DNA from: Oscillospiraceae bacterium
GTDB taxonomy: Bacteria > Bacillota > Clostridia > Oscillospirales > Ruminococcaceae
Reading direction: 5' to 3'
DNA: 64,000 bases
NCBI GenBank assembly: GCA_019424695.1
Contig: JAHYZA010000007.1
Location: forward strand, 52,609 to 116,608
In this document: positions 57,392-64,000 of the stretch, piece by piece
How positions within the stretch are numbered: position 1 is the first letter of the stretch
Layout of the letters: each line of letters begins with the position of its first letter
Made by a program: the position numbers and the translations under genes
The notes under the pieces: generated by a model
Database searches by the model: none
What the model saw: only the letters and a program-made list of their open reading frames with translations
What the model was told of the DNA's origin: nothing

Positions 57392-59269
57392 CTAGGAAAG
57401 AATCTGGTATACACGGCAGCTGTCGTTTTGATACCATAGGGGGTAGCGTGCCGCATACCATGCCTCGTTGGCGGAAAATTCCGCAGCTACGGAAGAATCG
57501 AACACAACATAGTCGATGCCCCAGGCGGCCAGGGTGCTATCGTCCGGCATTTCATACAGCATCCGCATGGCGGCGGCTTCGTTGGCGTAATCCATACCGT
57601 GATAATAGACATAGCTGCCGGAACCGCAAAGGATACGGCGCCCGGCCAGGGAAAACACCGGATTGTTGTGCCGGTCACTGGTCAGAAACAGGGCGTCGTG
57701 TGCGGCGTGGTCTGAAACATAATCGCCCAGTGCCACTTCGTCGGCACTCCAGTGCTGGTAATCGCTGACAATTTCACGTCCGACCGTCAAGACGCTGCCA
57801 AACATGCCCAGAAAACACACGGCGCCCAAAGCGACCGCACGGACCGGCAGGAGACGCAGACGGCGGAGGGCGTCCGCCAGCAGCTGTGCCACCAGGAGGC
57901 AGCCCAGCATATGCCAGACATACAGGAGCTTGTTGTTGTCATAGGTGTTGGGTTGAAAGACAACAATTTCGGCCAGGGCCCAGATCAGCAGTCCGCCGCC
58001 GTACAGCCACCGCTGCCTGCGGGAGGCATGCAGCCAGGCGGGGACCAGCAGCAGGTAGACGATGCCGATGTTTTTGAGGTAGAACCAGAAGTAATTGTCT
58101 TTGAGCGTGCCGCCGGAATTGTTCACCCAGTTGAAATGCAGCCGCAGCATATTTTGTCCGTCCACACTCTGAGCCAGCACGGTGGGCAGCATCTGTGCCA
58201 GCCAGGCAACGCCGCACAGGAGTGCCAGCCAGGCCCAGGGCAGCAACACGGCGCGGTGGTGCGGAGAATAAACCAGCGTGTAGATCCCACCGACCAGACA
58301 AAGCAGCACCAGGGCCAGTGCACTGTGGGTGTGCATCAGCGGCAAAGGCAATATCAGCAGAGCCAGCGGCAGCCACAGGCGGCGTTCTTCTTCGTAGCAA
58401 AAACGCCATAGCAGGTACAGTGCGGGCAGCAGCAGGCACCAGCCGAACAGGGTGGCGCGCTGCGGGATCATCAGGTCCACGATGGGATTGACCCAGATGA
58501 TGTTTTTTTCGGTATAATTGGTGGGAGTGGTATAAAACCCGGTGAAGATGCTCAGAAAATCGCTCCGGCTGCCCAGAAAATATACAAATCCGAAGCCGCT
58601 GCCCATAAAGAACAAGTAAAATGCGAGACAGGCTTTGAATACGCTGCCCAGAACCCGTCGGGCCAACTGCCAGAACATTCCGAATACGGCAATAACGGCC
58701 GGGATGGCCGGCAGCAGATACGCGGTGCGGAGGTCGGCACCCAGCACACGAAAGACGCTGGAAACAGTCTCGCACAAAAAAGGATATCCGAAGCGGTGTT
58801 CTCCCCCCAAAAGGGGATAAGTTGGCGGAAATTCTCCGCTCTGGGCAATGTACTCAATGAAACCCAGGTGCATGGGTAAATCGCCATAGCAGCTTTGACC
58901 GGTGTGGAACGTGCCGGCTACATCATGCAAAATATGGGTGTGCAGCAGATAGAAGGTAACCAGCAGTACCGGCAACAAACAAAGCCACATGATACCGCGA
59001 TCATCATCCTGGCACAAACCGGGCAGGGGAGCACTTTGGTACAGAAGATACAAAAGAAGAACCAGTACCAGGACAGCGGCACAGATGGCAGCAAGTTTGC
59101 CAAATCCGAATACCAGCGCGAAAAGGGCAGGGAAAGCGGCCAGCATGGCAATGCCATAGCTGCATCCTATGGGGATCAGCAGATTCAAAGTGGTATTGGG
59201 CAGAAAATACCGGGCGGCCAGAATGCCTGCCATCAGAAACAGAAGCAGATAGGCAAAACTCAGCAGCAT
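57392..59269 (-). CDS. polytopic membrane protein, putative GT-C glycosyltransferase
   Basis: A 625-residue protein with about 12-13 hydrophobic helices and a C-terminal soluble part (about residues 510-625). The first large loop contains SCYGDLPMHLGFIEYIAQSG, an acidic motif at the position where GT-C enzymes bind the lipid-linked sugar. A glycosyl transfer role across the membrane is therefore plausible, but no family assignment is certain. It shares one base with the radical SAM stop (TGATG), so it is translationally coupled. Confidence 0.65.
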   Translation of the reverse strand: MLLSFAYLLLFLMAGILAARYFLPNTTLNLLIPIGCSYGIAMLAAFPALFALVFGFGKLAAICAAVLVLVLLLYLLYQSAPLPGLCQDDDRGIMWLCLLPVLLVTFYLLHTHILHDVAGTFHTGQSCYGDLPMHLGFIEYIAQSGEFPPTYPLLGGEHRFGYPFLCETVSSVFRVLGADLRTAYLLPAIPAVIAVFGMFWQLARRVLGSVFKACLAFYLFFMGSGFGFVYFLGSRSDFLSIFTGFYTTPTNYTEKNIIWVNPIVDLMIPQRATLFGWCLLLPALYLLWRFCYEEERRLWLPLALLILPLPLMHTHSALALVLLCLVGGIYTLVYSPHHRAVLLPWAWLALLCGVAWLAQMLPTVLAQSVDGQNMLRLHFNWVNNSGGTLKDNYFWFYLKNIGIVYLLLVPAWLHASRRQRWLYGGGLLIWALAEIVVFQPNTYDNNKLLYVWHMLGCLLVAQLLADALRRLRLLPVRAVALGAVCFLGMFGSVLTVGREIVSDYQHWSADEVALGDYVSDHAAHDALFLTSDRHNNPVFSLAGRRILCGSGSYVYYHGMDYANEAAAMRMLYEMPDDSTLAAWGIDYVVFDSSVAAEFSANEAWYAARYPLWYQNDSCRVYQILS

Positions 59270-60183
59270 CAGACCCCCTCCAGATCAAAAGGCGGTGTAT
59301 ATTCTTCGCGGGCGCTGCTCTTTTCCTGCATATAACCGTCGGTCAGCCCCAGTCGGATGGCCTCGTCAATGACCTGACGGTATTCGTAGGTGGTGATCCT
59401 GCGGCCCAGACCGTGTTCGGCAGCCTTATAAAAAGGTGTAAACTGGCTCATCAGGCTGGGGACAAAGGGCACACCGGTTTCTTTCTGAATCCGGGCCAGA
59501 AGCTGGAGCACCGCCCGGCTGTCCGGTACACAACCGGGCAGCGCCAGATGCCGAATGATGACGCCGCGCTGCAAAAAGCCTTCGGAATCATACACAGGTG
59601 CGCCGGTTTGCAGCAGCATCTGCCGCAGAGCAGCTTCGGCTACAGGGGGATAGTCTTTGGCCGAAGAAAAACGGGTCGCCAGAGCGGCAGACGCATATTT
59701 GAAATCCGTCAGCCAGATATCCACATAGCCCTGGAGCGCTTTGACTGTTTCTACGGTCTCATACCCGCCGGTGTTGTAAACCACGGGCAAAGTCAGCCCG
59801 GCGGTTCTGGCGGCGTCCAGAGCTTCCCGCACCTGCGGCAGATACTGTGTGGCCGTTACAAGATTCAGGTTGCGGGCTCCCTCTTGCTGCAGGTGCAGAA
59901 AAATCTCGGCCAGATGCCCGGTCGTGATGGTCTTTCCCACACCCTCCTGGCTGATCGGGTAATTCTGGCAGTAACAGCAGCGCAGCGCACAGCCGCTGAA
60001 AAAGACCGTGCCGCTGCCGCGTTTGTCGTCCGGTGCACCGCTCAGGCAAGGCTCTTCCCAGTGGTGCAGCGCAGCGCGTGCTACCATCAGGCGATCATCG
60101 GCGCCGCAAAAACCGGTATGGCCTGCGGCGCGGTCGGCTCCGCAAGCGCGGGGGCATAGGGTGCAACGATGCGGTAGGGACAT
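59269..60183 (-). CDS. radical SAM protein, PflA/PflX-like
   Basis: A 304-residue radical SAM enzyme. The SAM-cluster motif CxxxCxxC is in SGCALRCCYCQNYPI. An earlier Cys set (CTLCPRACGADRAAGHTGFC) resembles the N-terminal region of PflX and related pyruvate-formate-lyase-activase homologues. EGVGKTITTGHLAEIFLHLQ and the LTDFKYAS strand match the fold. The start is ATG 60183, or GTG 60201 further up; neither has a strong ribosome site. No glycyl radical enzyme is adjacent, so its substrate is unknown. Confidence 0.87.
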   Translation of the reverse strand: MSLPHRCTLCPRACGADRAAGHTGFCGADDRLMVARAALHHWEEPCLSGAPDDKRGSGTVFFSGCALRCCYCQNYPISQEGVGKTITTGHLAEIFLHLQQEGARNLNLVTATQYLPQVREALDAARTAGLTLPVVYNTGGYETVETVKALQGYVDIWLTDFKYASAALATRFSSAKDYPPVAEAALRQMLLQTGAPVYDSEGFLQRGVIIRHLALPGCVPDSRAVLQLLARIQKETGVPFVPSLMSQFTPFYKAAEHGLGRRITTYEYRQVIDEAIRLGLTDGYMQEKSSAREEYTPPFDLEGV

Positions 60184-60216
60184 GATTTCTCTCACTTTCA
60201 CAAATTTTTCCGTTAC

Positions 60217-60225
60217 ATTTTACCA
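60217..60225 (-). promoter_or_regulatory. extended -10 of the radical SAM operon
   Basis: TGGTAAAAT on the minus strand (60225-60217), 34 bases before the ATG. No convincing -35. Confidence 0.4.
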
Positions 60226-60240
60226 CAATCGCGTTAAATG

Positions 60241-60249
60241 TGGTATACT
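60241..60249 (+). promoter_or_regulatory. extended -10 promoter of deoD
   Basis: TGGTATACT (60241-60249), 38 bases before the start. The -35 region (TTTACC at 60219) is at a long 19-base spacing. Confidence 0.6.
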
Positions 60250-60286
60250 ATAAGCACCAATCTCAAAAATAAAGGAGTGTGCGATC

Positions 60287-61018
60287 ATGTCTACACCGCA
60301 TAACCGCGCCGAAAAAGGCGACTTCGCCAAAACCGTTTTGATGCCCGGCGATCCGCTGCGCGCCAAATTCATTGCTGAAACGTTCCTGGAAAATCCGCGC
60401 CTTGTAACCGATGTGCGCGGCATGCTCGGCTATACCGGAACCTATCAGGGCCGGCCCATCAGCGTGATGGGCAGTGGCATGGGGATGCCGTCCATTGGCA
60501 TTTATTCGTATGAGCTGTACAGCCAGTATGGCGTAGAAAATATCATTCGGATCGGCTCCGCCGGTTCCTATACCGAAAAGGCCAAACTGTTTGATGTAGT
60601 GCTGGCTGCCGGTGCCTATTCCGAGAGCAACTATGCCGTTACCCAGAGCGGTGATACCGATGAAATCCAGAAGCCCAATGCCGAGCTGAACGCGGCCCTG
60701 AAAGCCAGTGCGGCGGCTCAGGGGATTCCTCTGATCGAAGGCAATATTCATTCTGCGGACGTATTCTATCGTGAGCCAAGCGACGAAAAGCCGGCGTACT
60801 GGGAGCGCCTGCGGGACGAAAAGGGCTGCCTGGCGGTGGAAATGGAGAGCTTTGCACTGTTCCACAACGCCAAAGTGCTGGGCAAGCGTGCCGCCTGCCT
60901 GCTGACCATCTCGGACAGCTTTGTTTCGCCGGAAATCACCACCGCGGAACAGCGTCAGACCAGCTTTACCGCCATGATGAAGGTGGCGCTGGGGGCCGAG
61001 GCTTACCTGGAGAAGTAA
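60287..61018 (+). CDS. deoD: purine-nucleoside phosphorylase, DeoD type
   Basis: A 243-residue hexameric-type phosphorylase splitting purine (deoxy)ribonucleosides with phosphate. LMPGDPLRAKFIAE binds phosphate, IIRIGSAGSY lies at the subunit interface, VEMESFALF binds ribose, and the catalytic Asp is in TISDSFVS. AAAGGAG lies 9 bases before the ATG. It begins a salvage unit with cdd and a BMP lipoprotein. Confidence 0.96.
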   Translation: MSTPHNRAEKGDFAKTVLMPGDPLRAKFIAETFLENPRLVTDVRGMLGYTGTYQGRPISVMGSGMGMPSIGIYSYELYSQYGVENIIRIGSAGSYTEKAKLFDVVLAAGAYSESNYAVTQSGDTDEIQKPNAELNAALKASAAAQGIPLIEGNIHSADVFYREPSDEKPAYWERLRDEKGCLAVEMESFALFHNAKVLGKRAACLLTISDSFVSPEITTAEQRQTSFTAMMKVALGAEAYLEK

Positions 61019-61021
61019 GGC

Positions 61022-61465
61022 ATGGAAAAGGCAGAAATTCAGTCCTTGATTCGCCAGGCATTTGCGGCCCGGAAATTTGCTTATACGCCGTACTCCCATT
61101 TCCAGGTGGGGGCAGCGCTGCTGGCGCAGAACGGCAAAGTCTATACCGGCTGCAACATTGAGAATGCCGGGTATACACCCACCAACTGTGCGGAACGCAC
61201 GGCTTTGTTCAAGGCGGTCAGTGAAGGGGAACGAAAGTTCTCCGCCATTGCCATTGTGGGCAGTATGCAGGGGACGGTGAACACGTTGGTCACCGGTCCC
61301 TGTGGTGTCTGTCGTCAGGCATTGTACGAGTTTGGCGGGCCAACGCTGACCGTTATCATGGCCAAGACCGAAGAAGACTACATAGTAACCACGTTGGGCG
61401 AACTGCTGCCCTATGGATTCGGCCCGGCCAACCTGGAAACCGATGAATCCCAATCCCCGATGTAA
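61022..61465 (+). CDS. cdd: cytidine deaminase
   Basis: A 147-residue homotetrameric-type deaminase converting cytidine to uridine. The zinc-binding CAE (TNCAERTALF) and PCGVCRQ motifs are intact, and YTPYSHFQVGAAL and NIENAGYTPT bind substrate. A short C-terminal tail extends past the usual 130 residues. It starts 3 bases after deoD and is co-transcribed. Confidence 0.96.
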   Translation: MEKAEIQSLIRQAFAARKFAYTPYSHFQVGAALLAQNGKVYTGCNIENAGYTPTNCAERTALFKAVSEGERKFSAIAIVGSMQGTVNTLVTGPCGVCRQALYEFGGPTLTVIMAKTEEDYIVTTLGELLPYGFGPANLETDESQSPM

Positions 61466-61481
61466 GGAGTTCCCGTTGTTC

Positions 61482-62636
61482 ATGAAAAAAGTTGTTGCAC
61501 TGCTTCTGTCTCTGCTGCTGTTGGTGTCCTTTACAGCTTGCATGCCGGAGACGGGAAGCCAGGATTCGCCCGTGTTTACAGTGCCGCTGGATGATGCGTC
61601 CTATGTGTTCCAGGCTGCAGCAGATGCTACGCCGCTGCCGGGCGGAGCGACGATCGCATTGGCTGCGGAGAGCGGCGCCATGGAATCCGGTGCAGAGTCA
61701 ATGCTTTGGAAGGGAATCCAGACCTTTGCTTCCAATTTCGGGTATACGGCGCAGTCCTACCTGTATGGCGACGGGGAAGCTGCTTCTGCAGAGGAAGCGC
61801 TTCGCAATGCTGCACAGAGCGGTGCGGCTCTTGTGGTCTGCCGCGGAGAAGAAATGGCAAAGGCATTGTTCCAGATCCAGGCAAATTTCCCCGGCGTTCA
61901 CTATCTGCTGTTTGATGGGGAACCGCATAATGAAGATTACACGGTATATACTACCGAATCCAATGTACATTGCGTGCAGTTTCAGGAAGAGCAGGCGGGC
62001 TACCTTGCCGGATATGCGACTGTGACGGAAGGGTACACATCCCTGGGGTTCGCAGGCAGTGATGAGGTGCCGGAGGTGGTGCGCTACTGCACCGGTTTTC
62101 TGCAGGGAGCTGAGGACGCGGCGGAACAGCAGGGCGAGGAAATCACCCTGAAAGTCTGGTACACCGGTGATATTGAGGACGGAGGGCTGGTGACCTCCCG
62201 GCTGGTGGATTGGTATAACAATGGTACAAGTCTGGTTCTGCCCAATGGCGGGGATCTGGTACAGCGCGCTATGGATGCGGCCAACCAGACCGGTGGCAAA
62301 ATCTTTGCAACAGACTGGGACCAGAACGCTTTGGGGGAGCGTGTGTTGGGCAGTGCGGTGAAGTGCTACAACGCAGCGGTTCAACGGCAGCTGTACGGAT
62401 TCTTTTCCTCCAACGGTACCTGGAATCAGGAGGCTGTCGGAAATACGGAAAAGGTCGGTTATACCGACGGCAGCGTGGCACTCGCCGGTTCGGCCTGGCG
62501 GTTCAGCAATTTTACGCAGAGAGACTATGAACGCCTGTACGAGCAATTGAGAAACAGCGATTTGAAGGTGGAAACCTATTCGGATATGGATACGCTGCCG
62601 GATACGCCTTCCGTAACGGTGCAGATCGAGAATTGA
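61482..62636 (+). CDS. BMP-family nucleoside-binding lipoprotein (first copy)
   Basis: A 384-residue substrate-binding lipoprotein of the BmpA/PnrA family. The signal MKKVVALLLSLLLLVSFTAC ends in a lipobox Cys. The body shares EEQAGYLAGYA and a NFTQRDYERLY-like end with the second copy at 62775, but it is strongly diverged and lacks the DVGNIDDQSFNQ motif. AAGGAG lies 12 bases before the ATG; TTG 61476 would be better spaced. It follows cdd by 16 bases, fitting nucleoside uptake for the salvage enzymes. Confidence 0.85.
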   Translation: MKKVVALLLSLLLLVSFTACMPETGSQDSPVFTVPLDDASYVFQAAADATPLPGGATIALAAESGAMESGAESMLWKGIQTFASNFGYTAQSYLYGDGEAASAEEALRNAAQSGAALVVCRGEEMAKALFQIQANFPGVHYLLFDGEPHNEDYTVYTTESNVHCVQFQEEQAGYLAGYATVTEGYTSLGFAGSDEVPEVVRYCTGFLQGAEDAAEQQGEEITLKVWYTGDIEDGGLVTSRLVDWYNNGTSLVLPNGGDLVQRAMDAANQTGGKIFATDWDQNALGERVLGSAVKCYNAAVQRQLYGFFSSNGTWNQEAVGNTEKVGYTDGSVALAGSAWRFSNFTQRDYERLYEQLRNSDLKVETYSDMDTLPDTPSVTVQIEN

Positions 62637-62686
62637 CTTTTGACATTTTGTTAAAGTTTTGTAATTCATTTGCGTGGGTTTTTCCA

Positions 62687-62715
62687 TTGCAAAACAAACG
62701 CAAATCCGTTATACT
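62687..62715 (+). promoter_or_regulatory. promoter of the second BMP lipoprotein
   Basis: TTGCAA (62687-62692), 17-base spacer and TATACT (62710-62715). Confidence 0.75.
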
Positions 62716-62774
62716 GAAGACAATGTGGCGGGGAAACGCCCCGCCCGAAGTATAATAGTAAGGAGATCAAAACC

Positions 62775-63914
62775 ATGAAAAAGTTCCTTGCATTGGTTAT
62801 GGCCGGTTGCATGGCGCTCTCTCTGGCGGCCTGCGGCGGTGCCACCGCTTCTTCGGCTGCTACGGCGGAATCCACCAGCACCGAGGCTACTGCTGAGTCC
62901 AGCAGCGGCAGCAAGACGGATGTTGCTTTTGTCACAGACGTCGGCAACATCGATGACCAGTCTTTCAACCAGTACACCTGGCAGGGCGTGCAGGATTTCT
63001 GCGCTGCCAATGGCCTGAACGCCAACTACTATCGTCCCACTGAGGACTCCGACGCCGCCCGTCTGGAGCAGATGGACAACGCCGTCAATGACGGCGCCAA
63101 GGCGATCGTTGTCGCCGGCTACCTGTTCGGCACTTCCATTGCGGAAGCGCAGACCAAGTACCCCGACGTTCAGTTCCTGGCGCTGGACGTTGCCACTACC
63201 GACCTGAGCGCCGACGGCAGTGTTCAGCCCGCTGCCAACACTGCTCTGATCACCTATAAAGAGGAGCAGGCTGGTTATCTGGCTGGCTATGCCGCTGTCT
63301 ACGACGGTTACAAAGAACTGGGCTTCCTGGGCGGCATGGCTGTTCCCGCGGTTATCCGTTATGGCTACGGCTTCGTGCAGGGCGCTGACGCTGCGGCCAA
63401 GGAGCTGGGCGTGAATGATGTCAACATCAAGTACTGGTACTCTGGTGGCTTTGCTGCCACCGACGAGGTCAAGAACAAGATGGACGGCTGGTATTCCGAG
63501 GGTACCGAGGTTGTCTTTGCTTGCGGCGGCCCCGTCTGCCAGAGCTGCGATGCGGCGGCCCAGGCTAACGGCGGCAAGATGATCGGCGTTGACGTGGACC
63601 AGTCCGGTCAGTTTGATACCGTCATCACCTCTGCCATGAAGGCTCTTGCCAACTCCGTCAACGTTGCGCTGACCGATGCCATGAACAATGGCTGGAAGTT
63701 CACCGACGCCTATGCCGCGAAGCAGACCGTTCTGGGCGCTGCTGAGAACTGCGTTGGCTTGCCGATGGAGACCAGCAAGTTCACCAACTTCACGCAGGAA
63801 CAGTACGACACCATGTATCAGGAGATCGTCGATGGCACGCTGGTCGTGGACGACAGCTTTGATACTGCCGTTACCCCGACCGTCACCAACGTGAATGTGG
63901 ATTATCAGGGCTAA
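62775..63914 (+). CDS. BMP-family nucleoside-binding lipoprotein (second copy)
   Basis: A 379-residue BmpA/PnrA-type receptor. A lipoprotein signal ending LSLAACGG is followed by a Ser/Thr/Ala-rich linker (about 25-47) and the conserved TDVGNIDDQSFNQYTWQG. KEEQAGYLAGYAA, VIRYGYGFVQGA and GVDVDQSGQ are ligand-site motifs; family members bind purine nucleosides. TAAGGAG precedes the ATG. Its own promoter and strongly biased codons suggest high expression. The ATPase and permeases expected with it lie beyond the window, if present. Confidence 0.92.
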   Translation: MKKFLALVMAGCMALSLAACGGATASSAATAESTSTEATAESSSGSKTDVAFVTDVGNIDDQSFNQYTWQGVQDFCAANGLNANYYRPTEDSDAARLEQMDNAVNDGAKAIVVAGYLFGTSIAEAQTKYPDVQFLALDVATTDLSADGSVQPAANTALITYKEEQAGYLAGYAAVYDGYKELGFLGGMAVPAVIRYGYGFVQGADAAAKELGVNDVNIKYWYSGGFAATDEVKNKMDGWYSEGTEVVFACGGPVCQSCDAAAQANGGKMIGVDVDQSGQFDTVITSAMKALANSVNVALTDAMNNGWKFTDAYAAKQTVLGAAENCVGLPMETSKFTNFTQEQYDTMYQEIVDGTLVVDDSFDTAVTPTVTNVNVDYQG

Positions 63915-63953
63915 TAGGTAGCTTATTATAAAAATTCCCTGCGCCCAATGAAG

Positions 63954-64000
63954 TGACCCCAAAAAGTTAGACAATAATTTCAAATAAAAATTGTTCAAGC
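63954..64000. mobile_element. probable terminal repeat of an IS3-family element (partial)
   Basis: TGACCCCAAAAAGTTAGACA (63954-63973) has the form of IS3/IS150-type inverted-repeat ends (TG followed by a C-run, A-run and GTTAGACA). It begins 40 bases after the BMP stop and runs off the window. The transposase and other end are not visible, so this is a pattern-based call. Confidence 0.55.

Overview
The window looks like chromosomal DNA of a moderately high-GC Clostridia member, most likely Oscillospiraceae of the Faecalibacterium/Gemmiger/Subdoligranulum type. This is an inference from Shine-Dalgarno-led genes, Firmicutes-type promoters and riboswitch, a PurO-type IMP cyclohydrolase in a pur operon, class I two-subunit fumarase, a GldA-like ABC export cluster, DUF5685 and family-typical protein sequences. 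No ribosomal RNA or other species marker is present.

Layout. (1) 1-4986, minus strand: purine operon purE-C-F-M-N-IMP cyclohydrolase with its promoter and leader. (2) 5.2-10.8 kb: a PsiE-like membrane protein, then fhs (formate-THF ligase) under a ZTP riboswitch, then metY-metA-glycosyltransferase. (3) 10.9-17.2 kb, plus strand: purA, then a CDF metal transporter, malic enzyme, fumarase alpha, a 65-residue unknown protein, fumarase beta and a sortase, then tRNA-Leu. (4) 17.3-28.9 kb: a K+/H+ antiporter and then an AT-richer accessory stretch with a leader-peptide attenuator controlling an MFS exporter, a complete IS3-family element with target duplication, tRNA-Tyr and tRNA-Arg, an orphan SUKH protein, a patatin-like lipase facing a PlsY/glycosyltransferase pair, a GT8 gene broken by a stop codon, and an Rrf2 regulator.

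(5) 29-36.9 kb: a J-protein/DUF5685/zinc-ribbon operon, an AraC regulator with RlmD-type RNA methyltransferase, galactokinase with a structured leader, and an ECF sigma/anti-sigma pair. (6) 37-41.7 kb: divergent coaX and coaBC, asnB with a terminator-like hairpin over its ribosome site, and an acetyltransferase. (7) 41.8-48.6 kb: a four-gene GldA/F/G-DUF4340 ABC system, a GH3 lipoprotein and a glycosyltransferase. (8) 48.6-60.2 kb: ComM-type ATPase, phosphoglucomutase, a ParE/ParC-like type II topoisomerase pair, and an operon of radical SAM enzyme, polytopic membrane protein and GH25 lysozyme. (9) 60.3-64 kb: nucleoside salvage (deoD, cdd) with two BMP-family nucleoside-binding lipoproteins; the window ends at what looks like the terminal repeat of another IS3-family element.

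The window is rich in one-carbon and purine metabolism (pur genes, purA, fhs with a ZTP sensor, deoD). The most interesting regulatory signal is at 19003-19185, where a 32-codon leader ORF and three mutually exclusive stems form a textbook attenuator whose terminator carries the exporter's ribosome-binding site. No CRISPR array, phage module or complete novel multi-gene system was recognised.
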